Part shown: positions 23,175 to 34,947 of the stretch, piece after piece | Layout of the letters: every line of letters begins with the position of its first letter | Position numbering within the stretch: the first letter of the stretch is position 1 | Assembly (NCBI GenBank): GCA_003996215.1 | Contig: QJPP01003486.1 | Coordinates: 1-64,000 of the forward strand | DNA length: 64,000 nucleotides | From: Jaltomata sinuosa | Taxonomy: Eukaryota > Streptophyta > Magnoliopsida > Solanales > Solanaceae | Reading direction: 5' to 3' | Program-made: the position numbers and the translations under genes | The notes under the pieces: generated by a model | What the model saw: the letters and a program-made list of their open reading frames with translations, nothing else | Database searches by the model: none | Told to the model about the DNA's origin: nothing

Positions 23175-24535
23175 TGATAACGCTCAAACGTACTCTCTGG
23201 ATATGGAGGTATCGACGATCATTAAGCAAAAGACATTTATATTCCCGATGGGAGTCGGGGTCGCTCCCACAGAGAATAATGTAATTGCAATTTAGCTAAT
23301 AAAGAATCTAAGAAACTTATTGAAGTTTAAGGAACAAAATAAAGATATCTATTGGGGGGGGTTTAACTAAAACAAAAGATAAAAGAAAATCAAATAAAAT
23401 ATAGGTTGATCAATGGCTTTCACCAAGCAAGGATAACAAGGAAGAATTGGGAATGGGAATTCAATTCACAAGACTTGCACCCAATTAACACGTAGGTAGT
23501 CTTGGTCAAAGGTATGCCTAATCATATCTTGACAAATCAAGCATATATCTTGTGTGCTCTCTTGAATCACCACGAGTGAGCAATAACCAAGCAATTCAAC
23601 TTGGGTAAGTTGGCTATCTCTAGCTCCAACTCTTAGATGGGGGTTTAAGATGAATTGAGCTATTCTAGCCTCAATAGAGAGTGGAATCCCAAATCCTCAC
23701 TATTGAACCTTCCCCAATTAAGGAACTCCTCTCTCAAGCTAGAACCCAATTAGAATGCTAAGTCAATGTTTGCAACCATTAACTATAAATTCAAGAATGG
23801 AGGATTCAATAGACCCACATAATTAAGCAAGAGCAAATACAAAACATGAATTCAATACCCAAAGAAGTATTATCTCTAATACAAAATCCAAATCTCAATT
23901 CAACAATTACACCTACATATTTGCAATGAAGAACAAGAGTTGAAGAATGGAAACTAAGGATTTTATAATAAAGAACATCCAAATCTTCACTCCAATGGGG
24001 TAGGGTGATGAACTTGCTCTCCAAGCTTGTCAAGGGTTGTGGAATTTTTTCCAAAGATCCTTTCAAAGATGGCTCAGAGATGTTTTATGTGAGCTGGGGT
24101 TTTTACTTGTGTGAAATGACCAATTGGGGCTTGACAGGAATCCGTCAGCAGCACCTGCAAAATTTTAGCCACAGGTACGTGACCGTTGTGGCGACTTTAG
24201 TGGTGCAGAGATGTGTCTGTTGTGGTAGCACTAGTGGCGCAGGTGCACCTATGCCAGTGTAGCACAAGTACCGCTGGTGCGCCCTTGTCTCCGTAGTTGC
24301 AGGTGTGATGCTGCGCCTCAAAGAGCGCAGGGGCGGCAGTCTTGGCAATTCAGTGGAGTTTTCTACTTTTACTCCAACTTCGTCCATTTTTGTTCCACTT
24401 GTTCCAAATATCCGCAGAAACATGAACCACCTGAAATATAACTAAAACATTCCATAAGTGATCTCATATCATCATTAGAAGACACAAAAGCATAAGAAAA
24501 GAGATATAGATAAGTGATAAATCCACCACTTATCA
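23175..24535 (-). repeat. LTR of non-autonomous Athila relative (right copy)
   Basis: 1361 bp, minus strand, starting TGATAAGTGGTGGATTTATC at 24535 and ending GCGTTATCA at 23175. It is the 5' LTR of the 21153-23174 internal region. To its right the Del-minus LTR resumes at 24536. A G-run (nine G near 23350) lies where the left copy has a similar G-run (near 20006). Confidence 0.85.
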
Positions 24536-26619
24536 GGTACTCGGCACGTATCTGGGTCCAAATCCATAGAAAATCATGTCTAGCGCTACGGCACAGCCGA
24601 GCCTGGTATCAGTATGAAAATCAGTGATAAAATCATTGAAATACCCTCTCTAGCCCAAGAGGTGTCATGAAAATCAGTTCCAAAACCCTTTCATAATCAA
24701 CTTACGAAAATGGGCCCTCGGGGCCATGCAAAGTTTAGAAAACCGTTCAAAGTAGGCCCGAAGCCAAATCAGTAGCAAAACATGCAGAAAATCCTTTGCA
24801 TGAATGATATGCTCACAACCAATAGATTAGCCCAATGGCTCACAAACATTCCTATCGACCCTGCAAAGGCACCATCAGTTCTATAGCACAGATAGCCAGC
24901 CTAATGCAATATCATGATGTCTGGGACTAGCGGACATTCCCAAATATCCAACCGTCTATGGTACAGAGGCATATATAAAGTCCACACGGGGCCACAAGGA
25001 TAATATAGCAATGCAACACATATACTACAATCAATGTACGAAATAAAACAAATAGAAACGGCGGACAAGGTTTGAGGGTACCAACCTAGAAAACCAACCC
25101 AAGGAAGCTAATTAATGCAGTTATAGCTTATATACGCAGAGTCTAGGTAGGTAAAACCATAACCTACCTGTCGTTCAACGACTAGCTATGGGAATGGCGT
25201 TGTCATAGCTTGAACTGCTCCGAGAATCCCCAATTTGCAAAAACACTATCAAAACAATAATCTAGGCATAAAAATGAAACCAACAATACCCATAATGCTA
25301 TAAACATAATCGAGTTGAAATTTGGGTCACAAACGGGCCCGTGAGCCCTGCAACCCGAAGTCGGAAATGAAAAACACCACAGTGTTCCTCACAATCCCGG
25401 GAGAACATGCTCAAAATTTGAGCAGAAATGGACATCAATTGGGGCTCAAAACAGCCCATAAATCAAGAAATTACAAAGGGGAATTAATGGAGGAAAACGG
25501 AATTAAAGAGAAGATTTACCCATTTTAGAAGCCACTAAACGTGCAAGGATCGTCAAAATATTGCCCTCCAATCAGTTGGGATGAACAATGGTGGAAAATG
25601 GAGGTTTTAAGAGTTTTAGCAATGGAGAAATCTCCCAAGTGAAGTTGGAAAATGAATTGGAGAAGAAGGGGTTTTATAGATGCTGCCAGACGATGCCATG
25701 CTTACACGGCCATGGGCGCTGCGTACGTGGGCGGCACAGGCGTATGCATAGGCCAGGCACTGGCTAGCATGCACGCAGCCAAGCCACTACATACGCGGTA
25801 GCGCACACACGGCCAGGCGTTGCCTAGGCAATGGCCGAGAAAATAGGGCTGCTGGCATTGCTGCTATGCGTAGGCAGCCATGCCCACGCGTAGGCATAGG
25901 CTTGCTGGTGCCATGACAGCAACCGGCTACCAACAGCCATGCCAACTTAGAATTTAACTCTGACGGACCCTCGGGAACTCATCCGGGGTCCCGCAAACAC
26001 AAATGACCTGAGATATTCAACTAGAAATAACATTTCAGATCCAACAAAATCAACAAAAATCTAATCGGAGGTCAATTTAATTAAAAGTGGGCCCCGCACC
26101 CAAAATCAACCTTTAGGCCAACAATTCCAAAACGAAACCCAAGGGCCAAAATCAAGTTTGGAAGCCTCGGGACCCGAACCAATGGTCCCTCAAGCTTAAA
26201 CTCGACATTCCAGAGCTAACAACGCTGACGGAATTTTTATCCAAGGGCGTCTTCTCCAAATGTTGACCAAAGTCAACCAAACAAGCCCAACTGGCCTAAA
26301 GACACAGAACGAGAGAGAATTCCAAGCTGAAAAGCTCTCGGATCCCGACCAAAGGTCTTCCTAGACCAAAGTCCACGCTCCAGAGCTAACGGAACTGTCA
26401 GAATTCAATTTTCAGCATGATTACTAAGAATGTTGACCGATGTCAAAGACTTCCTAAGTTAAAGCTCTAAAACAGAAAAACGACCATAAATACCAAACAA
26501 ATGGCTCGGGCACCAAACTATTGGTCCCAGCAAGCCATAAATAAGTTGGAGCTACTACAGGCAAGCTCTAACAGTACAAGAAAGGCAAAAACGCATAAAT
26601 GAATAAAAGGGTCCTTACA
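24536..26619 (-). repeat. 3' LTR of the Del-minus element, right part
   Basis: Inverse-orientation Del LTR, collinear with 53530-55641 (for example TCTAGCGCTACGGCACAGCC, CAATCAGTTGGGATGA, GGGTCCCGC). It ends at 26619 with TGTAAGGACC on the minus strand, the LTR start, next to the internal region. It contains a GC-rich, TACGCG-rich block at 25680-25925 also present in the 5' LTR (54680-54970). Confidence 0.85.
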
Positions 26620-28794
26620 TCATCCACTACTAAAAAGACTTTTGTCCTCGAAAGTCAGGAAAGAAGGAAACACTAGAGACTTAAGAACAGTGGATACAAA
26701 GCCCGCACCACTCTCTCAAAAACTCGGGTAGCCTCCTCGATCAGATGGCACCCAATGGAACGAAGCCAAAGAAAAGAAACAAAGACATAACTCCTTACTA
26801 TCCAAGCTAGATTCCAACCTTTAACTCCAAAACTCCCAAGATCTACCAACCAAACTGAACCTCAAGAATCTCAATCAGAAACACCGACACAGCACCAAAA
26901 CCATAGAACCAAGGCAATTGATACACAGAACCTGAATCCTCGATACCACCACCAAGTTCACCTACAAAGTCACTAACTAAAATGCTAGCTCATGAACCCA
27001 CTAACCCGCAAAAACCCTTTATTCTAACATGTATCCTTTTGCACCATAATTATGAAGTTGAACACTCGATCCACCTTCGAAACATCAACTAACCCAACCG
27101 AAGATCCATAGTTCCCACTTATACACAACCTCAAATGAAGCCACCTTTATGCTCAAATTCTATCCAGGCCAAGCTATAGCTTACTATCCTTTGACATCCA
27201 AAATACTAACCCAAAGCACATACTCAAAAACTATAGTAGTTTTACCTTGACTGACCATTAACCAATGGACGAACACTTTTGCTTAGACCAACCTCGTTAC
27301 GTGAACCAATCTGAACCACCCATCTAAACTCGACTGAAGCTTGCACACCAGGGTTGGGAAAGGCATGTATGAATACCCTATGTCAAAAGTGAAATTTCCC
27401 AACTGTCGAATAAAATAACCTCGTTGAACCGTGCCAAGTCTGAATCAACTGAAAGCGAATGAACCAGGGAAACCTTCCCAAAAGACCCAAACCAAAACCA
27501 AGACCCTGCAAGGAGTGTGGCAAGCTTACCACGAAGTCTGTAGGCATCAACTAAGCTCCTAACTCTAAGAATCACCACTACTACTCAGAATACTCGAACA
27601 CCTTTTGGAAATTAGGATCACCTTACTAACCTCACCTTAGAAAGAATTCCATTGTGCCGCGAATATCAAGTTAAAACACCCTGTAGGCAAAGGAAAGGGT
27701 GTCTGAAGTCTATGGTCGCCGCTTAGCTATTGGCAAAGTCTGAACCTTATAACTCACCCTTTGGCTCGAAACACATGCTCTACTGCTTCTGTGCACAAAC
27801 CAATAACTCTGAAGCATACAACATATCGAACTCCTGACCCATATTGGCAGAGCCCAAACAATATTGGAAATGCATACAATAGATGACCTCTCAGAGAACC
27901 AAGCCATTCAAACCTCTAACTCCCTAAATCACTAAGGCGACCATTGACCTCGAAGTATCATTAGGACCTAAAGTAGCCCAGTCTGCTTCAACCCGCACAA
28001 CCTGATCACATACAATACACCACCACTGAGTATGTCCAACCCAAGTAGAATGAACCTCGTACTGACAAGAACACTGCTGAGATCTGAAATGTCCAGCCTA
28101 ATCCAATGGTTAGCCAAGGACTGGGTGTCCAAGGCCAACTACCACTCTAAAATTGAAATGGGTAAACTAATTTGTCTGAACCCTACTGCTTTGTGACCTA
28201 AGAAACTACAACTGAAGAGAAACTTCCACGAACCATCCGATGTAACCTGCTAGCCCACGATTCTGATATCCAATTCCAATTACCAATCAATGCCTCTGTC
28301 AAACCCATGAGTAGACCAGTACGCATCCGATGAATACTTAGGAATCAAGGCCAACTAGGCCCTGAAGATACAAGTTGCCCAATCTTTAGATGCTACTGAA
28401 ACTTGGGTCTTCCAAAGAATACAACAAGGAAACCACAGTCGATGCAACAAGTCCTCAAAGGTAGTATAAGCCTTTGATCTCTTACTAGAAGAAAGTCTGA
28501 GCTCGAATCAATCAAAGGAAATGCCACTGCAATCTGTATTCGGCCAAAGAAAGTCACCAACATACAAGCCACGCAAACCCACAGTCATTACCTTGGTCAG
28601 CTACTAGAACACATACATACACACAAGGAGTCATCACCCTCCTTTGCAACCCAAATGAAACCCTTTCTATGGATACACTGAATTCCATAAATTCTTTCTC
28701 AGAAGACTCTGGAGTTGTTCCCTTAGCTCCCACAACTCTTACTGGCAACACTTGATACGACAGAGCGAGAGTAAGCAAAATTCCCAACTCAACC

Positions 28795-28995
28795 AAAATG
28801 CTACAGCCAAAAACTCAACCCCAATGCTACAATAAAATTCTCAACTAGAGTACTACGATCAAACTCAACCCAACCAAAATACTATGATCAACACTCAGCC
28901 GCAATGTTATAGTCAAAACTTATCCACAATTCCACAGTCAAACCTCAACCACCATGCTACAATCAAACGCTTGACTAAAATATTGCGATCAAAAC
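28795..28995. repeat. Degenerate minisatellite, about 26-29 bp period
   Basis: About eight imperfect copies of a unit like AATGCTACAATCAAACTCAACCC (AATGCTAC, AATACTATGATCA, AATGTTATAGTCA, ATGCTACAATCAAA, ATATTGCGATCAAA). It lies inside the Del-minus internal region, in the part without recognisable pol motifs. Confidence 0.7.
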
Positions 28996-30781
28996 TCATC
29001 CCAAATGGGACTGGGGAAAACAAATGAGCACATCTCAAACCAGGCTTGAAGCAGAAGAAAACAAGGAAAGCAACTCAAACATGCTCCCCTCCTAAAGCAA
29101 CCAAACAAAGAGGGTCGACTTTAAATACTCGAGAAAAGCAAAACCAACCAATGCTTACTAGCATAACTAGCACCACGCGATTAAATACAAAACCTCAATC
29201 TCCGGCATAAAACCACCGGTATCACATCGAACCAACAGAAGGACCTCTAGAAAAATCTAGGTAACGGCCTAGACAACAACTATCTAGGACCGTTAGAAAT
29301 TGAGAAACTCAAACAAATTCTAGAACAACAATGAAAATTGGAAACAAGGCTAACAAGACCTACCCATGAATCATAACTCTGGGTAATCACCTCATAAGGA
29401 CAACTCACCCCATCAACTACTAAAGAATAATCTACCGAGAATTTACACACAACAACTCTATGATTCAAGTATTAAAGCAACTAAACTAGGAAACCAGGTA
29501 GGAACATAAGCAAATACCCAAAAAGGGATAGATTCAAAAAGCAAGCAACGCCAGCACTAGCTGAAGGTAACAAAAACCATACCTGGAGCAATGGTATCAG
29601 GAACCTCTACCTCTGGCCCACCAAGAGGGGCATCGGATTGACAGTGTCTATCTCTGGGATAAGTAGTCAAAGCTGAAGGCTCAACCGTCCCTCGTCAGGG
29701 ACAGTCTATAAAAAAAAGACCAATCACTCCACAATCATAACATCCATACTGACTGTGATACGGGAACATAGGGAAATCCCTAGCAAAGTGCTCACACTCA
29801 CCGCACTGAAAGCAAATCCCACTGAATGAAGTCGGACAAGAAGGTCTCGTTGAACCTGACCGGCCACCATGACATATACACCCCAAATGCAAACCTAAAG
29901 GAACCTGACCTGTACCATGTCTACTCTTCTCAACATGCTCTGTATAACCACCCTTTGTAATTTGTGGAGCATCTAAAATTGGTCCATTAGATAAGAAGCA
30001 ATGGAAATGATCCCTAGCATAAAATCCTCTACCTCGAGTCTGAGAACCTCAAAAACTACCCTGGCAATGATGCATCTTGCTACTACTCCATATGCCTCAC
30101 GACATAAACCCTCAACAGCCCAAGCATGATCAACAACCTAAAGAAAGGTAGTCCCAACTGAAACCAAGTGCTCGATCACCAAACGAAGTGGTGAAATCAA
30201 ATCTCCAACAAAACTCTGACCTCTATCAAACTCTTTAGGCACATTCCTAGTAGTGCGCCTAACTATCTCGTGAAATATTGCCTCATATTCCAAAACCAAC
30301 ATACCACCCTGCTGAAGAACTAGAAGTTCAATCCTAATTGAAGCACTACTCGAAGCACTGGGTACTGCCCCAACTGAGGTACTGAAACACCCACCGGAGG
30401 ATTCAGAGTCCTAGCCACGGTGTCCTAAAGAACTGGGGTAGCCATAAATCCAATCGGAGGATGGGCTAGCCCCAAACCCCCTAACTGATGCGGCAAACTC
30501 TCACACTAAAATTCTGGCACTGACGGAAGCACTGAAGCAATAGGAACAGAAGCCTCGACATCACCCGCTATCGTACTCATCTTAGGTATCTAAGAAGGAA
30601 TGAAACAATCAAAGTATAGAAGTCGATAGAGCCAGGAACGCACGATAAGGATCCAAGAAGATGAAACTTTTCCTAACAATGCCATGTAGCCTCCCGCAGA
30701 CAAGATATGGACATTATTGTACTAATCCGTGAGACTCTACTTAGACACTTGCTTCTGTACCATGACACCAGTACACCTAGA

Positions 30782-30793
30782 GCTCTGATACCA
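30782..30793 (-). promoter_or_regulatory. Primer-binding site of Del-minus, tRNA-iMet type
   Basis: The minus strand reads TGGTATCAGAGC three bases after the LTR end GGGTCGTGACA. It is the same arrangement as at 5425-5436. Confidence 0.92.
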
Positions 30794-30796
30794 AGT

Positions 30797-31535
30797 TGTC
30801 ACGACCCAATTTCTCAGGTCATGATGGCATCTACAACCCCCAGTAGGCAAACTAATTCTTGTAGCCCAAAATGATTAGTAATGGGCTACTACCTAACTAA
30901 TACTCACAATAAGTAGAAATAAGCAGAAGCAGATGTAAGATAAAGACAATGCGGAAGCATTAACCTGAACACATATATGTACAAACGGAAACTACCCCAA
31001 CCCCAAGACTTGGTATCGATGGTATAGAAGCTTCTAATAGAATTCAAGTGCTAAAAGTAACAAAATAAGATAGACAACTGTCTCTGAAAGTACAAAGAGT
31101 AACAGTACCAAAAGATAAGATGCGGTCAAGCCTCGGTTAGTAGGCGCTCACACTAGTCTCGAATATCCAACAACTGCACGAGTTTCCATACGATCAACAG
31201 CGGAAGCTCACACTAATATCTACACTAAAAAGATGCAGAAGTGTAGTATGAGCACCAATTGCTAAGCAATGTGTACCCAGTAGGCATCATCGGCCGACTG
31301 AGCGCATGTAAGATATAAAAACAGTAATATAGCAGATAGCAAAGAAACAGTCACTGAAGCAATGGATAAAGCACAAGGAAACTAGAACGGAGAGTAGTCA
31401 ACCAAGAATTTCAAGCATACAATGCTAGCACAGAAGATATATATAACACAGGTGAAAGAAAGAAGAACGCACCTGGAATCTTTACAACAACAGTATATAT
31501 AAAGAGAGAGTTTAGAAACATGGTGTTATACCATT
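30797..31535 (-). repeat. 5' LTR of Del-minus, left part
   Basis: Inverse orientation. The LTR end GGGTCGTGACA lies at 30797. Sequence runs parallel to 7085-7740 and stops at TATACCATT (about 31535), where an Ogre LTR starts. The interrupted LTR continues at 52635. Confidence 0.85.
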
Positions 31536-32557
31536 TGTTGACACCCAATTTTTACCCGCCACATTACAAATTAATCTTGAGCTTTTTGAATTTTAAATAA
31601 TTTTTGAAATAATTGTTTTGTAAAAAGGGATAAAATATTTTTCAAGCCAGCTTTATAATAGTCTTGAGTAACAATTTATATCTTTCATACTTAATTATGT
31701 GGAATTTATATAAGTTTACTTAAAGAACTATTTTAGAGTTTAATTTCACAAGAAAATCCTTTTAAGAAACTAAATGCTTGATTTTTCTCCAAATTATTTC
31801 AAATTAGATATTAATTGAATAATTAATTTCATAATTTGTTTAAAGAGGTAATTATGTGTTAAAAATAATCTTTATTTCAAATTGTTTAAATCATTAAAGC
31901 TCGAGGTTAATTGTAATTAGTTTATTTTATTCCTATTCTAGCCTAAATCCTTAAATCTTTTAAGATCTAGCCGAATCCGATCAATTTACTTTCAATTTGG
32001 CTATGTCCTTAACCTTTTGGCCATATTTTTGCAAATGTGGCCATCAATTAAATACCATTATAACCCCTTTGCTTCAGCCTCCATTGGACCAGAGTGACCC
32101 ACCGGCCCATTCCCAATTCCCTCTCCTCTTCCCCGACCCGAACCGGCCCAAGGTCCACATCCTTATACCAACACCCATATACTACTCTTTATTTATTTCA
32201 TCTTTCAAGAACAAAACAAATGACCCCTTTGTTCTCTCTTCTTCTCTCTTCAGAAATGACAACAACAATGAACAAACCCTAACCCGCCTCAACGTCTAGC
32301 GATTTCCTTCATCAAATTCGTACCCCTCAGCGTGTTGAGCACGCGGATTTCTCCTGGAACTCTCTAGAAGATGCGACGTGGAAGCATCTCTCTCAATCCT
32401 GCTCAGAAATCTGTACAAAATGGTACGATTTCAACAACTCAGCGTTATCTCTTAGCAAATTCGAAAAATCCTCAAGCGAAAATCCCAAAAAAACCTCTGA
32501 AATGGGTTATCCCATATCGAAAATAAGACCCCCCCCCCCAAAACCCTAAATCCCTCC

Positions 32558-32565
32558 TATATAAA
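32558..32565 (+). promoter_or_regulatory. TATA box of Ogre 5' LTR
   Basis: TATATAAA in CCCTCCTATATAAACCCCAC, conserved at 46324-46331 in the other LTR. Transcription would start about 30 bp downstream, near the conserved short frame beginning at 32581. Confidence 0.65.
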
Positions 32566-32580
32566 CCCCACTATTTTTGA

Positions 32581-32780
32581 GTGTTGGGTAACATTTTCAT
32601 AGCAAAGAGAACCCCAAAAAGCTTGAAAAGCCAGGGGATTTCGAAGCTAAGAATTCAAGTATCCGTTTATACATTTTCGAGGTCAAAAACTCGAATTCAA
32701 AGTGTGTTTCTTGGGCGTTGTCAAGGTTCTCCGGTGAAAGCTCGTGTCGTCCCAGTTGGCTGCTCTAGAAAAGGTAAATA
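32581..32780 (+). other. LTR leader with splice-donor-like site and short conserved frame
   Basis: About 16 bp after the TATA box an ATG opens 84 codons (MLGNIFIAKRTPKSLKSQ...). The same frame, with the same length, is present at 46347 in the 3' LTR. It runs across CTAGAAAAGGTAAATATCC, whose AAAAG/GTAAAT fits a plant 5' splice site (GT at about 32774), followed by a T-rich, intron-like stretch. The frame is most likely 5' leader rather than a gene. Its conservation only reflects the identity of the two LTRs. Confidence 0.4.
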
Positions 32781-34929
32781 TCCTTTCTTTTTCTCTTTTT
32801 CATTTCTGTGTATATCTCATTTTAGTGTTATGTAGAATCGTGCTCTTTGGAATTTCTGGTTTTAGGCTGGAATTTATTTGATTTGTCGTTAAAAAAAATA
32901 AGTCTAGAAGTTGTAGAATCTGTTTTAAAGTCCTGAAGTTTTGCTCTCTCTTTCTCTTGTTTTGTTCTCGTTTTAATGAGGGTCTTATATGAATATCGAT
33001 ATGTTGTTGGTTTTACTAGTTAGAGCCCTTATGTATGTTGTGAGAATTCAACAAAGGAGATACTAGTGCTTGTTTCGATATCGCTTCATGATTGTCGTAT
33101 GCCTACTTTCGTTGTATGTTCATTTCAAGAGTTGATTTAACAAGCATGAAAATGGCTAGCTTTTGTCCTTTCAATGTGTTCAGTATTTCGTTGAAATTTG
33201 GCTATCATGTGCTATTTTTTCCATTGAAGTAAGGTTTTGTATTAGAGTTCTATGGGTCATTTGGTTTAGTCTAAATAGGCTGACCTTCTCCCTTTCCCCC
33301 TTGCTGATTGTTTGGTATTACGAAGAAAATTTGCGCTCTTCTAAACTGATAGATGCTAGCTTTTTCCATGAGAGCATTACCTATTTTTTAAGTCATGTTA
33401 GAAATGAACCCTTTTGATCGAGTAATACCATTAAGATCAAGTCTCGAACATGTTTCCTTGTCATTCGAGTTTGAGATAGCATTCTTTTCGTAATGGTTAT
33501 TCCAGTTGCTATGAAGATCATGCCTTTATATAGTTCCTTTTGGATTATGTGTAGAGTTTAGGATCATTGAATGTCTGGATTGTTTAACAGAAAAAAGTGG
33601 TTAGTTGGAATGTTTACTATGTTCGTTATATGTTTGATTTGGAAAAATCTCTTGGTTTTGTTCTAATGTTAACATATTTCTCCCCATATGAATTGTTCCT
33701 CCTTTGTCTAATTATTGTAGCTCTTGCCAATTGATTCGTAATTTTAGAGTTTGTTCCATCAAGCGGTACACGTTGTTTCAAGCACGAATCATTGTTGGTC
33801 ATTATGTTTGTTATGTAATGGATCTGCAAATCATTGAGACATGTGTTAATTTCATCCATTTTATCTAGATCATAATACTTTGCTTCATGAATTCGATTTG
33901 CTTGAACATTTGTTTGAGATATGTTTGATTACTAGTACTCCTCTAACCACTTATCTTTTGTGTATGCAATATGTAACATTTCTGAGTCCTTTTGGACTCT
34001 CCTCACTGCATTTTCGTCTTGGGTTATGACCCAAGAAATTTTCTCGAGTCAAATGTTGCGCATGGAGAGAATGTTATAGGTGGAAGATGAAAAAATAGTT
34101 TGAACCCATGAAGGCAGCAACAGTAATAGCATTCCAAGAGGACTGAAATAAGAAATGGGCCAAAAGGCCCAAATCATAAGGATGCAACATCAGAAATGGC
34201 CCAAATAAGCTGAAATTGAAGGAAAACGGACTAAAAGTCCAAGTGCAATGGCAGAAGTGGGCCAGAGCCCATAATCTAGTTTAGCACAGGTTTTCATGGA
34301 ATTTGAAGTCCTAATTGAGCTCAAGGCTTAATTACTTCCCTTATCTCTTTTAACTCTTTATATAGTATATTGTTTTAGTCTAGGATTATTTGTATTAATT
34401 TGGACTGACTCTTTTAACTTAGTACGTTCTCCCCAAAAGAGTAAACATTTCTTGTTAATTTCCTTTAATCACTCCTTGTTTTCTTCATATGCTTTAAAAA
34501 TTATCAAAACGAGCACATTTCCTTTAAATAAACAACTCTTCCATGTGTTTTCACTTTTTAAAATCGACTCTCTTTATCAAGTTATAGTCGTTACACCTTC
34601 TCAAGAAAATCATAAAAATATCTTTTTCAAAAAGTTAGTCAAAATAAATCAGTTTTAAACAAGTTCGGATAACTGCGAGTTAGCGGATACTCCAAATGCC
34701 TTAAAAAACTTCTTGGAGTATTAATATGAACCCTTACCCAAAATCTCGAATTTTTTAAAGTCTTTATCTGTTTTGGATTTCAAAGATTCTTCTAAGTTTT
34801 TCTTGGTTTTTACTTTTATAAAAACTAAGTTGCGACTCTTACTTTGAAATTAAAAACATTTTGAGATTTTAACTTAGAATTTTCGAAACGATTTTTCAAA
34901 CCCAAGTCATTTTTTTCATAAAACATAAA

Positions 34930-34947
34930 TGGCGACTCCGCTGGGGA
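34930..34947 (+). promoter_or_regulatory. Primer-binding site, tRNA-Arg type
   Basis: TGGCGACTCCGCTGGGGA, four bases after the LTR. This is the tRNA-Arg-complementary site typical of Ogre/Tat elements and a main ground for the lineage call. Confidence 0.92.

Larger units (their letters stand above)
26620..30796 (-). pseudogene. Degenerate internal region of Del-minus (gag and pol remnants)
   Basis: 4.2 kb between the two Del LTRs. Recognisable on the minus strand: a gag start at 30580 (MSTIAGDVEASVPIASVLPS, soon stopped); two damaged zinc knuckles at 29695-29892 (CFQCGECEHFARDF, last Cys lost, and CYDCGVIGLFFIDC, His replaced by Phe); and near 26690-26790 a chromodomain-like tail (EEATRVFERVVRALYP, compare EEATWEIERDMQAQYP at 1-900) followed by the family's terminal TFEDK-type block just before the LTR. 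Between about 26800 and 29600 I could not identify RT or integrase motifs by eye. The region is short for a full pol, so deletion and decay are both likely. Confidence 0.65.
31536..34925 (+). repeat. 5' LTR of Ogre/Tat element
   Basis: 3.39 kb, from TGTTGACACCCAATTTTTAC to CATAAAACA, just before the tRNA-Arg primer site at 34930. The copy at 45308-52634 (without the hAT insert) is 3.40 kb and very similar; by eye there are four differences in the first 92 aligned bases. It includes a TATA box and a short transcribed-leader frame with a splice-donor-like site (see separate entries). The terminal base at the left end differs between the copies (TGTTGAC against AGTTGAC), so the start is uncertain by one or two bases. 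Confidence 0.9.

Noticed and set aside
30782..30793. tRNA genes at the primer-binding sites (also 5425, 11170, 23153, 34930)
   Set aside because: Only 12-18 bases complementary to tRNA 3' ends, next to LTRs; no tRNA body is present.
31997..32299. 100-codon frame in the Ogre 5' LTR, also near 45768 in the 3' LTR
   Set aside because: Upstream of the TATA box, so not in the element transcript; kept open only because the LTRs are nearly identical.
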